A stretch of DNA of 64,000 nt from Chryseobacterium rhizosphaerae. GTDB taxonomy: Bacteria; Bacteroidota; Bacteroidia; Flavobacteriales; Weeksellaceae. The stretch is from assembly GCF_003385455.1 (NCBI RefSeq), contig NZ_QNUF01000008.1, positions 62,001 through 126,000 on the forward strand, written 5' to 3'. Under the pieces are notes generated by a model that saw nothing but the letters and a program-made list of their open reading frames with translations, did not search any database and was not told the origin of the DNA. Position numbers and translations under genes: made by a program. Positions 17,692 through 26,347 of this stretch are shown here, piece by piece; the first letter of the stretch is position 1; each line of letters starts with the position of its first letter.

Positions 17692-18090
17692 TTATTGCTT
17701 TTCTTGACAAAGTTCTACCAGCACGCCGTTTGTAGACTTTGGATGGAGGAATACAACTAATTTGTTATCAGCACCTTCTTTCGGTTCTTCAGAGATAAAC
17801 TGAAATCCTTCTTTTTTTAATCTTTTTACTTCTTCCAGGATATTTTCAACACCAAATGCCAGGTGATGGATGCCTTCGCCCTTTTTTTCGATGAATTTTG
17901 AGATGGGACTTTCAGGATTACTGGCTTCCAGCAGCTCAATTTTACTTTCACCTGTTTCGTAGAAAGAAGTAACGACACCCTCCCTTTCCACAGTTTCTTT
18001 TTTATAGGATTCCTTTCCTAATAGTTTGGTAAAAAGCTCGTCAGAGATTCCTAAAGATTTTACGGCAATACCGATATGTTCTAGCTTCAT
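17692..18090 (-). CDS. mce: Methylmalonyl-CoA epimerase
   Basis: The 132-residue glyoxalase-fold protein starts MKLEHIGIAVKSL, with the metal ligands His5, His76 (in GIHHLAFGV) and Glu126 (in VLVELCQ) in place. It interconverts the R and S forms of methylmalonyl-CoA, linking propionyl-CoA breakdown to succinyl-CoA. I chose the ATG at 18090 because the family starts at MxLEHIGIAV; a longer frame would add 24 non-conserved residues. It is divergent from rbfA with about 95 nt between the starts, and it lies next to the tRNA that marks the island end, so it is the first core gene on this side. Confidence 0.95.
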   Translation of the reverse strand: MKLEHIGIAVKSLGISDELFTKLLGKESYKKETVEREGVVTSFYETGESKIELLEASNPESPISKFIEKKGEGIHHLAFGVENILEEVKRLKKEGFQFISEEPKEGADNKLVVFLHPKSTNGVLVELCQEKQ

Positions 18091-18168
18091 AAATACAAAT
18101 AAAATATAATTAAATCGTAAATTTGATACTGCAGCTGAATTTGAAAGTATCAATTCAAACAAAAGTAC

Positions 18169-18176
18169 TAAATTTG
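18169..18176 (+). promoter_or_regulatory. Candidate -7 element of rbfA
   Basis: TAAATTTG matches TAnnTTTG and lies only 8 nt before the rbfA ATG, so the transcript would be nearly leaderless. A TTTG occurs at 18140-18143, with a 25-nt spacer, longer than the usual 19. Confidence 0.4.
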
Positions 18177-18184
18177 CATAAATT

Positions 18185-18544
18185 ATGGAAAGTAACAGAC
18201 AAAGAAAAGTAGCACAGATTATTCAGGAAGACTTCGCAGAGCTTTTCCGCAAACAGGCTTCAGAAAGCAAGCAAAGTATATTGGTATCCGTATCAGATGT
18301 AAAGGTAACTGCTGACTTAGGAATTGCTAAAATTTATTTAAGCATTTTCCCTCAGGAATTCCGTACTGCAGTAATGAAGGAGATTGAAGAAAACAAACCT
18401 CAATACAGAAACTTCATTGGCCAGAAAATGGCAAAACAGGTACGTATCATCCCACAGCTTAACTTTTATCTGGACACCGCTCTTGATGATGTTGAAAAAT
18501 TGGAAAGAGAATTAAGAGGCGAAGGCGACAATCCTGTTTTATAG
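18185..18544 (+). CDS. rbfA: 30S ribosome-binding factor RbfA
   Basis: The 119-residue protein has the RbfA KH-like fold and signature segments: RQRKVAQIIQEDFAELF at the N-terminus, VSVSDVKVTADLGIAKIYLSIF in the middle and RIIPQLNFYLDTALDDVEKLE at the C-terminus. RbfA helps mature the 16S rRNA 5' end and the 30S subunit. The next gene, a permease, begins 3 nt after its stop with a TTG codon, so the two are co-transcribed, an arrangement found in relatives from memory. Confidence 0.95.
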   Translation: MESNRQRKVAQIIQEDFAELFRKQASESKQSILVSVSDVKVTADLGIAKIYLSIFPQEFRTAVMKEIEENKPQYRNFIGQKMAKQVRIIPQLNFYLDTALDDVEKLERELRGEGDNPVL

Positions 18545-18547
18545 ATC

Positions 18548-19753
18548 TTGAAGAATATTGCATTTTACATAGCATCCAGATACCTTTTGGCTAAAAAAGG
18601 AAGTACTGCCGTTACGTTTATTACGTGGCTTTCGGCAGGGGCTATGACGGTTGCGGTAACTGCAATGTTCGTCATTATTTCTGTTTTTTCGGGCCTTGAA
18701 GACCTGAATAAAGATCTTATTTCCAATCTGCATGCTGATCTCACCTTAAAAAGTGTTTCAGGAAAGACCATTAAAAACCTGGATAAGGTTAATAAGACAT
18801 TAAGCAGTAATAAGGAAGTCAGCAGCTTTTCCCGTGTTATTGAAGAAAAAATATACATCAGTTTCAATGGAAAAGGCGATATCGCTTACTTAAGAGGGGT
18901 TGATTCCGCTTATGTAAAAGTTAATCCGATCAATAAAGATGTCTTCTACGGAACGTATCCTAGTTTCAAGTATTCTAATGAGGTATTAATGGAAAATAGT
19001 CTGGACAACAGGCTTTCCATTCCGGTAGATTCATCCAATCATTATGCAACGGTATTTATGCCGAAGCCGGGAACGGGGATCATCAATAAGGAAGAAGATA
19101 TTTATAATAAAAAAGACATTCTGGTAACGGGAGTTTTTCCTGGAAAGGATCAACTGGACAATTATATTATTTCTCCTATTGAACTTACTGAGGAACTGCT
19201 TAGCCTGCCTAAAAAATCTGCGTACCAAATTGTTATTAAACTAAAAAATCCGGAAAATGCAGATGCCGTAAAGCAAAATCTTCTTTCTGCTCTCGGAAAA
19301 AGTATTGAAATAAAAACCAAAGAAGAAGAAAATGCAGCCTTCTGGAAGATGATCAACACGGAAAAAATGTTCATCTATTTAATTTTCGCACTGGTTATTT
19401 TCATTACCACCTTTAATCTTGCAGGGGCCATTATTATCCTGCAGCTTGATAAAAAAGAACAGGCAAAATCATTGATATCACTGGGCTTTCCTTTAAGCCA
19501 TTTAAGAAGAACTTATTTCTACACTGGAATTCTCATTGTCCTTTCAGGGGTCTTCACCGGATTGATTGTTGGAACAGCACTTTGCTATTTCCAGCTTTAT
19601 ACAGAATTCTTCAGAGCCAATGAAGTACTTCCTTTCCCGGTGAAAATTGTAGGAAAGAATTATTTCATCGTAGCACTTACCGCTTCCCTGTTTGGAATTG
19701 CTATTTCGTGGTTCTTCTCAAAAATCAGCAAAGAGTATATTACTAAAAATTAA
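18548..19753 (+). CDS. FtsX-family ABC transporter permease (LolC/LolE-like)
   Basis: The 401-residue protein has the MacB/LolC architecture: one N-terminal membrane helix (about 22-45, VTFITWLSAGAMTVAVTAMFVIISV), a ~220-residue periplasmic domain and three C-terminal helices (about 277-300, 325-350 and 372-392) of the FtsX type. Such permeases release lipoproteins from the inner membrane or pump substrates with a separate ATPase. It begins at TTG (18548-18550), 3 nt after rbfA; the next in-frame methionine codes lie inside helix 1, so TTG is required. No partner ATPase is adjacent. Confidence 0.85.
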   Translation: MKNIAFYIASRYLLAKKGSTAVTFITWLSAGAMTVAVTAMFVIISVFSGLEDLNKDLISNLHADLTLKSVSGKTIKNLDKVNKTLSSNKEVSSFSRVIEEKIYISFNGKGDIAYLRGVDSAYVKVNPINKDVFYGTYPSFKYSNEVLMENSLDNRLSIPVDSSNHYATVFMPKPGTGIINKEEDIYNKKDILVTGVFPGKDQLDNYIISPIELTEELLSLPKKSAYQIVIKLKNPENADAVKQNLLSALGKSIEIKTKEEENAAFWKMINTEKMFIYLIFALVIFITTFNLAGAIIILQLDKKEQAKSLISLGFPLSHLRRTYFYTGILIVLSGVFTGLIVGTALCYFQLYTEFFRANEVLPFPVKIVGKNYFIVALTASLFGIAISWFFSKISKEYITKN

Positions 19754-19833
19754 TATATTGAGTCTACAAATTTAATAACACCAATCTTTTCGGATTTCAT
19801 TTTTTCATACCTTTACGCCCCAATTTAAAAAAA

Positions 19834-21618
19834 ATGAAACGAATTCTATCTTTTTTTCTGTTAAGCCTGGTATTCATCAGCGCTCTAGCACAACCACCTG
19901 CCAATTATTACAATGCAGCGGCAGGTTTAACAAATGCACCTCTTAAATCAGCACTGAAGCAAATCATTACCACCGGACACGCCTCCAATCTCTCTTATAA
20001 TGATTTGTGGACCGCATATCAAACCACTGACCGTGATTATGACTACGATAATGATGGAACTATATTAGACATTTACTCTGAATTCCCTATTGGTCCAGAT
20101 AATTATAGCTATCCTTACGGATCTTCGCAATGTAGTGGAACCAGTGGTCCTGAAGGGCATTGCTACAACAGAGAACACATCGTTCCTCAAAGTTTATTTA
20201 ATCAGGGGTTACCTATGAGATCTGATGCTCACTTCGTAAGAGCTACAGACGGAAAAGTAAATGGAGAGAGAGGAGATTTACCTTTTGGAAAAGTGGCAAC
20301 TGCCAATTATAATTCACAAAATGGATCTAAAAGAGGAAATTCTGCATCACCAGGCTTTACAGGAGTAGTATTTGAACCAATTGACGAGTTTAAAGGAGAT
20401 GTAGCCCGAATGATTTTCTACTTTGTAACAAGATATGAAACTCAACTTTCCGGATTTGGTACAGGAAATATGCTGGGCGGCTCTGCTTATCCTGGACTTC
20501 AGAACTGGGAGCTTAATCAACTTATCATATGGCATACACAAGACCCTGTATCATCAGCTGAAATCAGAAGAAATAATGCTACCTATACATTTCAGGGAAA
20601 TAGAAACCCATATATTGATCATCCGGAATATGTAAATATGGTTTGGGGAACTCCGGTTCTTGATACGGAAGCTCCTACCATTCCTACCAACTTAGCAGCC
20701 ACAAATCCTACCTCAAGCACTGTTGCATTGAACTGGACGGCTTCTACAGACAATATTGGAGTAATAGGCTATGACATTTATGCCAACGGAGTTCTTAAAA
20801 CAACTGTATCCGGCACCTCTACAATTGTTACAGGATTGTCTCCGCTTACAGCATACAATTTCTATGTAATTGCTAAAGATGCTTCAGGAAATGCTTCTAC
20901 ACAAAGTAATATAGCATCAGCAACTACCCTTGACGGACCTGTAGGTGGAAGCTGTGGAACTGAAGACTTCACCAACATTCCAACTTCTACGACTCCAGCC
21001 TATGATACAAGAGTATGGACTAATAATAGTATAACATGGACTGCAACAGACGCAAGAATTGATCAAACAATTAATGGAAAAGCTATTACAATAAGAAATG
21101 GGACTTTAACCAGCTCTACTGTTTCTGGAGGAATCCAAAGCTTAACCTTAACAACTCAGTTAAAGTTCTCAGGAAATGCTGGTACTATAAATGTTTTTGT
21201 AAACGACGTTAACGTAGGAGCAATTCCTTACAGCTCAACAGCTACAACCACTACAATAAACAATATTAATGTAAGTGGGAATGTTACCATTAAATTTACA
21301 AACTCCTCTACAACTGACAGACCTGCTTTAGATGACTTAAGCTGGACATGCTTCAATACTTTGGCAACTTCTGAAATCAAAAAAGACAAGTCAGAATTCA
21401 CCATCTACCCTAACCCGGTAAGAAATAACGAAGTGTTTGTAAAAGGAGAAAATCTTACTAAAATTTCAAAAGCTGAAATTTATGATCTTTCAGGAAAACT
21501 GATTGAAACGATTGTAAGTCCTTTCAAAAATTCAAATAAGATCAATCTTAAAGGATTGGTAAAAGGAAATTACATTCTGAAAACAGATCATTTTACCACA
21601 AAATTCATAGTAGAATAA
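19834..21618 (+). CDS. Secreted endonuclease I with fibronectin III and T9SS sorting domain
   Basis: After a signal peptide (residues 1-19, ...FISALAQ) comes an endonuclease I domain (about 25-270) with its metal/active-site block: HCYNREHIVPQSLF, SDAHFVRATDGKVNGERGDLPFG, and a terminal NRNPYIDHPEYV. A fibronectin III domain follows (about 275-365, DTEAPTIPTNLAATNPTSS and SPLTAYNFYVIAKD), then a beta-rich region of the T9SS-protein type (about 370-510) and a C-terminal type IX sorting domain starting FTIYPNPV (about 525-594). Secretion to the surface for nutrient DNA or phosphate scavenging is likely. It stands alone with a terminator. Confidence 0.92.
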   Translation: MKRILSFFLLSLVFISALAQPPANYYNAAAGLTNAPLKSALKQIITTGHASNLSYNDLWTAYQTTDRDYDYDNDGTILDIYSEFPIGPDNYSYPYGSSQCSGTSGPEGHCYNREHIVPQSLFNQGLPMRSDAHFVRATDGKVNGERGDLPFGKVATANYNSQNGSKRGNSASPGFTGVVFEPIDEFKGDVARMIFYFVTRYETQLSGFGTGNMLGGSAYPGLQNWELNQLIIWHTQDPVSSAEIRRNNATYTFQGNRNPYIDHPEYVNMVWGTPVLDTEAPTIPTNLAATNPTSSTVALNWTASTDNIGVIGYDIYANGVLKTTVSGTSTIVTGLSPLTAYNFYVIAKDASGNASTQSNIASATTLDGPVGGSCGTEDFTNIPTSTTPAYDTRVWTNNSITWTATDARIDQTINGKAITIRNGTLTSSTVSGGIQSLTLTTQLKFSGNAGTINVFVNDVNVGAIPYSSTATTTTINNINVSGNVTIKFTNSSTTDRPALDDLSWTCFNTLATSEIKKDKSEFTIYPNPVRNNEVFVKGENLTKISKAEIYDLSGKLIETIVSPFKNSNKINLKGLVKGNYILKTDHFTTKFIVE

Positions 21619-21642
21619 ATATTAAAAATATTTCAAATCAAA

Positions 21643-21670
21643 GGCCGGATTTATCCGGTCTTTTTTTTTA
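21643..21670 (+). terminator. Terminator after endonuclease gene
   Basis: An 8-bp stem GGCCGGAT/ATCCGGTC (one G-U pair) is followed by nine T. Confidence 0.85.
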
Positions 21671-21680
21671 TTTTTGATCA

Positions 21681-22418
21681 ATGGATTCCAATAAAAAATT
21701 AGGATTGATAGGACGTAATATTTCCTATTCTTTTTCTAAAAAATTCTTCGAAAACAAGTTCCAAAAGCTTATGCTTAAAGGCTTTACTTACGACATATTT
21801 GATCTGAACGAAATTGATGAAGTAGAACATCTTTTTTCTTCTCCTGAACTTTTAGGATTCAACGTTACGATTCCTTACAAAGAAAAAATCATCGATTATC
21901 TGGATGAACTCAGTGATGAAGCCGAGAAAATTGGAGCAGTAAACTGTGTTCTTATTCGGGACGGAAAAAAGACAGGTTACAATACCGATGCGTTTGGTTT
22001 TGAAAAAACCCTTTTCCTACATAAGCAACCTACCCAGGATAAAGCTTTAATTTTAGGAAACGGAGGGGCTGCCAAAGCTGTCAAATATATCCTTGATAAA
22101 AACAATATTCCTTCCAAAATAATCTCCCGAAATACAGAAATTAATTTTGAAAACCTGGATCAGGAAACGGTTAAGGAACACAAAATTATCATTCAATGCA
22201 CTCCTGTAGGTACATTCCCCAATGTTGAAGACTGCCTGAGCTTTCCATTCGATGCAATCTCTTCGGATCACCTGGTAATCGATTTAATATATAATCCGAA
22301 TTATACGAAGTTTATTATCAATGCCGCAGAAAAAGGAGCAAAAACAGTCAACGGTTATTATATGCTTGAACAACAAGCAGAAAAAGCCTGGGAAATTTGG
22401 AATTTTCAAAAAAAATAA
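21681..22418 (+). CDS. aroE: Shikimate dehydrogenase
   Basis: The 245-residue protein has the AroE layout: the substrate-binding start LGLIGRNISYSFSKKFF, the catalytic block GFNVTIPYKEKI with the essential Lys in PYKEK, AVNCV, the NADP-binding glycine motif LILGNGGAAKAV, and the final NGYYMLEQQAEKAW. It reduces 3-dehydroshikimate to shikimate in the aromatic amino acid pathway. It is a little shorter than the ~270 of E. coli AroE, as in other Bacteroidota. Confidence 0.95.
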   Translation: MDSNKKLGLIGRNISYSFSKKFFENKFQKLMLKGFTYDIFDLNEIDEVEHLFSSPELLGFNVTIPYKEKIIDYLDELSDEAEKIGAVNCVLIRDGKKTGYNTDAFGFEKTLFLHKQPTQDKALILGNGGAAKAVKYILDKNNIPSKIISRNTEINFENLDQETVKEHKIIIQCTPVGTFPNVEDCLSFPFDAISSDHLVIDLIYNPNYTKFIINAAEKGAKTVNGYYMLEQQAEKAWEIWNFQKK

Positions 22419-22495
22419 CATAAATTAGTGCTTTAATTGGCTTTATAGCTATATTCAAAGGATATTATTAACGCCACTCACATAAAAGATTTGCT

Positions 22496-24298
22496 ATGAC
22501 TACAGAAAACAATCTTTCTGAAAACGAAGAAAAGAAAAGTCCGAACGAAGTATCTCAGGAAACATCAGAAAATAAAGATTCTCATGATGTAATTCCCCAT
22601 GAGGATGATGCTGAGCACCTGGAGGACCATGATGCTGTTGAAATTTCCCTGACAGACGCTCTGAAGGAAATGGAAAAAATCATCAACACTCCCAATGCCG
22701 GTGAAAACTTCAAAAGATTCAATCTGCTGAAGGAAAAAGCAAGTCATTACATTCATGATGAAGTGGAAGATAAAAAACATGAATACACAGAAGGTGGAAA
22801 TCCCTCTGAAAATTTCAGTTACGAACACCCTTCACAAGCTAAATTCTCTGCTTTAGTCAATATTTTCAGAGAAAAGCATGATGATTTCCAAAAAGGACAG
22901 GAAGAAGAGCAGAAAAAAAATCTGGAACACCGTCAGAATATTATTGAAAGACTTAAAAATCTCTATACCAATTCTGAACCGGGAGTTAATCTTTTCAAAT
23001 CCATCCGCGAGATCAAGGAAGAATGGACGAAGGCAGGCCAGGTTGCAAAATCTGAGTTTAAAATCCTTAACAATAATTATTTCCACCATTTAAACCAGTT
23101 TTATCAAATGCTGGATCTTAATAAGGAATTTTTGGAGCAGGAATACAGCCATAATTTAGAAAAGAGACAACACATCATTGCCCGTGCTCAGGAGCTTGAA
23201 AATGAACCTGTCATTCAGAAAGCTTTAAATGAGCTGCAGTATCTTCATAAACTTTGGAAAGAAGAAGCAGAGCCTGTAGCAGAAGAATTCCGTGAAAAAA
23301 CATGGGAAGAATTCAAAGAAATCTCCAATAAAATTCACGAAAGAAAATCTGAACTTTCCGCAGTGATCGAACAGGAACAAAATGTTAATCTTGAAAAGAA
23401 AAATCAGATTATTGCTGAAATCAAGAAACTGTCTGAACCTGCTGAAACCCCTAATCACAACTATTGGCAAAACTCTATCAAAAGAGTGGAAGACCTTCGT
23501 TCTGATTTCTTAAAAACAGGAAGTGTTCCAAGGAAACTTTCCAATCAAAACTGGAATGATTTTAAAACCATACTGAGAGGTTTCAATACAACAAAAAACA
23601 ACTATTATAAGTCTTTAAAAGGTTCTCAACAGGCTAATCTTGAAGAAAAATTAAAACTGATACAGACCGCCAAAGACAATATGAATAATGAGGAATGGGA
23701 TATTGTAGTTCCATTATTCAAAAAACTTCAGGAAGACTGGAAAAAAGTCGGCCATGTTCCTAAAAGCATGACCAATAAGATTTGGGATGAATTCCGTGAT
23801 GCATGTAATGCTTTCTTTAATAATTACAGAGAAAAAAGCAATACTTCTACAGACAACTGGAAGGAAAATTATAAAAATAAAAAAGCTCTTCTTGATGAAC
23901 TGAAAATGGTGACTGATGAAGACGGAAGTATTGAGAAAATAGAGCAGATCAAAACGTCTTGGAATAATATCGGAAAAGTACCGAGAGATAAAATTTCAAT
24001 CAACTCTGAATTCAACAAGACCTTAAGAGAGAAATTAAAAATCAATAAGATCAATGAGCTTGAGCTGAAAGAAGAAGGATTATCTGAAAACCAGCTTACC
24101 GACAAAGCAAGAAAGATCAAAAATCAGATTTCAGATCTTGAAGCAGAAATCGTTAAACTGGAAAACAACCTTGCCTTCTTTACTAAGCCATCAAGAGAGA
24201 ATCCTCTTTTAAGAGATACGTACAATACGATTGATGAAAAGAAAGCTCATCTGGAAACATTAAAACAGAATCTTCACAACATCATTACAGGAGATTAA
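22496..24298 (+). CDS. DUF349 helical-repeat protein
   Basis: The 600-residue protein has an acidic, disordered N-terminus (about 1-60) and then four or more copies of the ~75-residue DUF349 helical unit, recognised by recurring EEWxKxGxV and WxxF motifs: EEWTKAGQV near 177, WEEFKEISNKIHERK near 270, WKKVGHVPKSMTNKIWDEF near 415 and a further degenerate copy. The C-terminus is coiled. DUF349 proteins occur across Bacteroidota and some were linked to stress or nucleic acid binding, but the role is not settled. It is followed by a hairpin that may end its transcript. Confidence 0.85.
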   Translation: MTTENNLSENEEKKSPNEVSQETSENKDSHDVIPHEDDAEHLEDHDAVEISLTDALKEMEKIINTPNAGENFKRFNLLKEKASHYIHDEVEDKKHEYTEGGNPSENFSYEHPSQAKFSALVNIFREKHDDFQKGQEEEQKKNLEHRQNIIERLKNLYTNSEPGVNLFKSIREIKEEWTKAGQVAKSEFKILNNNYFHHLNQFYQMLDLNKEFLEQEYSHNLEKRQHIIARAQELENEPVIQKALNELQYLHKLWKEEAEPVAEEFREKTWEEFKEISNKIHERKSELSAVIEQEQNVNLEKKNQIIAEIKKLSEPAETPNHNYWQNSIKRVEDLRSDFLKTGSVPRKLSNQNWNDFKTILRGFNTTKNNYYKSLKGSQQANLEEKLKLIQTAKDNMNNEEWDIVVPLFKKLQEDWKKVGHVPKSMTNKIWDEFRDACNAFFNNYREKSNTSTDNWKENYKNKKALLDELKMVTDEDGSIEKIEQIKTSWNNIGKVPRDKISINSEFNKTLREKLKINKINELELKEEGLSENQLTDKARKIKNQISDLEAEIVKLENNLAFFTKPSRENPLLRDTYNTIDEKKAHLETLKQNLHNIITGD

Positions 24299-24315
24299 AT
24301 TCTAATACAATACAT

Positions 24316-24352
24316 AAAGGCGGAGCAAAGCAATTTGTCTTCGCCTTTTCTT
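24316..24352 (+). terminator. Probable terminator after DUF349 gene
   Basis: AAAGGCGGAG (24316-24325) pairs with CTTCGCCTTT (24339-24348, one G-U) around a 13-nt loop, followed by a short T-rich stretch. Moderate strength. Confidence 0.5.
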
Positions 24353-24362
24353 TTCTACACCT

Positions 24363-25388
24363 ATGAATAAAGACGAACTTTATATTAAGAGATGCATTGA
24401 ACTGGCACAAAAAGCACTGGGTAAAACCTATCCTAACCCCTTGGTGGGAAGTGTCATTGTTCATAATGGAGAAATTATTGGTGAAGGCTACCATCATAAA
24501 GCAGGAGAAAACCATGCTGAGATCAATGCAATCAATGCAGTTAAAAATAAAGACCTTATTCCGGAATCTACCATTTATGTTTCCCTGGAACCTTGTGCCC
24601 ATTACGGAAAAACACCTCCCTGTGCTTTAAAGATTAAAGAATTGGGCTTTAAAAAGGTAGTTATCGGAGCTATGGATTCCCATGATAAAGTCAACGGAAA
24701 AGGAAAGAAAATTATTCAGGATGCCGGCATCGAAGCCGTTTCAGGAATTCTGGAAAAAGAATGCATTGACCTGAATAAAAGATTTTTCACATATCATGAA
24801 AAGAAAAGACCCTACATTATTTTAAAATGGGCAGAATCGGGTGATGGTTTTCTGGATAAAGACTTCAAACCGACTGCTGTTTCAAATTCTTTAGTGAATC
24901 AGTTTGTCCATCAGCTGAGAGCTGATGAACATGCTATCCTGGTAGGAACCCAAACAGCTTTGAATGACAACCCCAGCCTTACGGTAAGGAATACAGAAGG
25001 TATAAATCCTGTAAGAATATTAATTGATTTTGATCTGAAAGTTCCGAATACCTTCAAAATTTACAATAAGGAAGCCAGAACATTGGTTTTAAATTCTATT
25101 AAAGAAGGAACTGAAGAGCATATTCAATTCATCAGAATTGAAAAAGAGAATTTCCTACAGGAACTCATGGAGAAACTCTATAAAGAACAGATCCAATCTG
25201 TTATTATAGAAGGAGGGCGTTTTACTTTACAACAGTTCATTGATGCCAATCTTTGGGACGAATCCATTGTGATTAAAAATGAGAATTTGAAATTAGAAAA
25301 CGGGACTAAGGCACCGATCTTTAATCATACAGCCACTAGAATTGAAAGTTATAGAGATAATACAGTTTCTTTTTTTAAATTAAAATAA
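24363..25388 (+). CDS. ribD: Riboflavin biosynthesis bifunctional deaminase/reductase RibD
   Basis: The 341-residue protein joins a cytidine-deaminase-like domain (1-150) to a dihydrofolate-reductase-like domain (about 155-341). Zinc ligands are His51 and the catalytic Glu53 in NHAEINA, Cys78 in PCAHYG and Cys87 in PPCA. The reductase starts RPYIILKWAESGDG and has RADEHAILVGTQTALNDNPSLTVR. It catalyses the second and third steps of riboflavin synthesis. It has a normal length; no other rib genes lie in the window. Confidence 0.95.
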   Translation: MNKDELYIKRCIELAQKALGKTYPNPLVGSVIVHNGEIIGEGYHHKAGENHAEINAINAVKNKDLIPESTIYVSLEPCAHYGKTPPCALKIKELGFKKVVIGAMDSHDKVNGKGKKIIQDAGIEAVSGILEKECIDLNKRFFTYHEKKRPYIILKWAESGDGFLDKDFKPTAVSNSLVNQFVHQLRADEHAILVGTQTALNDNPSLTVRNTEGINPVRILIDFDLKVPNTFKIYNKEARTLVLNSIKEGTEEHIQFIRIEKENFLQELMEKLYKEQIQSVIIEGGRFTLQQFIDANLWDESIVIKNENLKLENGTKAPIFNHTATRIESYRDNTVSFFKLK

Positions 25389-25449
25389 AGTATTTTATCA
25401 CGTAGAAATGAAATAATTCCCTATATTAGTTTCTACAAATAAATATTAT

Positions 25450-25614
25450 ATGAAAAATTTAAAGAAAATCTCAAGACAGAGTTTAAAAAAACTAGCGGGA
25501 GGTAGCGCACCTGAATGTTGCTCTTATTATCCTCCTTCATTACAACATTGTTGCCCTACTCCTTCCAGCATGAGCTGTCCACCACCATGGCTTGACGGAT
25601 CTTTCCCATGCTAG
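25450..25614 (+). CDS. Bacteriocin-like Cys-rich peptide with GG leader, 54 residues
   Basis: A 54-residue frame (ATG 25450, stop TAG 25612-25614) starts with a leader ending in LKKLAGG at residues 12-18, the double-glycine cleavage type used by peptidase-containing exporters. The leader resembles the Chryseobacterium 'bacteriocin-like protein' group (MKNLKKxSR...LKxxxGG). The predicted mature 36 residues hold six cysteines (positions 23, 24, 34, 35, 43, 54) and many Pro, as two CC pairs and two single Cys, suggesting three disulfides. It stands alone, with a terminator 25 nt downstream and no exporter or modification gene close by. Whether it is toxic or a signal is unknown. Confidence 0.75.
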   Translation: MKNLKKISRQSLKKLAGGSAPECCSYYPPSLQHCCPTPSSMSCPPPWLDGSFPC

Positions 25615-25638
25615 AATACGGAAACAATATATAAGATT

Positions 25639-25662
25639 AAAAGAGCGGAAACGCTCTTTTTT
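25639..25662 (+). terminator. Terminator of the bacteriocin-like gene
   Basis: A 9-bp perfect stem AAAAGAGCG/CGCTCTTTT with a GAAA tetraloop and a T run. Confidence 0.9.
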
Positions 25663-25713
25663 CATTTATTAAATTTTTCGTTGATATTACATACATAGTG
25701 AATTTTAAAGTTT

Positions 25714-25721
25714 TAAATTTG
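25714..25721 (+). promoter_or_regulatory. Candidate -7 element of the YigZ-family gene
   Basis: TAAATTTG matches TAnnTTTG, 20 nt before the ATG at 25742. The same octamer precedes rbfA and nuoA. No TTTG lies at the ideal 19-nt spacing. Confidence 0.45.
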
Positions 25722-25741
25722 CACCAGCAATTGTTGAGAGG

Positions 25742-26347
25742 ATGACGTTTGAATACAAAACCATAGAAAAACCCATAGAAAACACTTTAATAAAAGAGAA
25801 AGGAAGTAAATTCATAGGATTTGCATACCCTGTAAATAATGAAAGTGAACTGAAAACTGCATTGGAAAAAGTTAGGGAAGAACACCCAAAAGCAACCCAC
25901 CATTGCTATGCATTCAGAATGGGAATGAATGGAGAAAATTATCGGGCCAATGATGACGGTGAGCCTTCAGGAAGCGCAGGATTACCTATTTACAATCAGC
26001 TATTAGCCCACGAAATCACCAACGTACTTGTTATTGTCGTGCGCTACTATGGAGGAACCAAGCTGGGAGTGTCCGGATTGGTGAAAACTTATAAAGAATC
26101 AGCCAAGATGACTTTAGAAGAAGCCAGTATTATCACCAAGGAACTGGAAACTCAAATCGAGATTCAATTTAATTTTAATCAGCAAAATACCATATTTACT
26201 CTGCTTTCAAGATTTGATGCTAAAGTGTTGAATTTTGATGCTAATGAAAACTGTATCCTTACTGCTTCGTTGAAACTCATTCAAAAAGAAAACATCTCGG
26301 AAAAACTATCCGAGATGCAATATGTTACATTTGAATTTAAAGATTAA
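25742..26347 (+). CDS. YigZ/IMPACT-family protein
   Basis: The 201-residue protein has the IMPACT/YigZ core at 25-130: SKFIGFAYPV, ATHHCYAFRMG, NDDGEPSGSAGLPI and VVRYYGGTKLGVSGLV, all conserved across bacteria and eukaryotes. A C-terminal ferredoxin-like domain (about 140-201) follows. The family is linked to translation regulation in eukaryotes, but the bacterial role is not established. Its stop codon overlaps in convergent orientation with the stop of the zinc peptidase gene (TTAA at 26344-26347). Confidence 0.9.
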   Translation: MTFEYKTIEKPIENTLIKEKGSKFIGFAYPVNNESELKTALEKVREEHPKATHHCYAFRMGMNGENYRANDDGEPSGSAGLPIYNQLLAHEITNVLVIVVRYYGGTKLGVSGLVKTYKESAKMTLEEASIITKELETQIEIQFNFNQQNTIFTLLSRFDAKVLNFDANENCILTASLKLIQKENISEKLSEMQYVTFEFKD

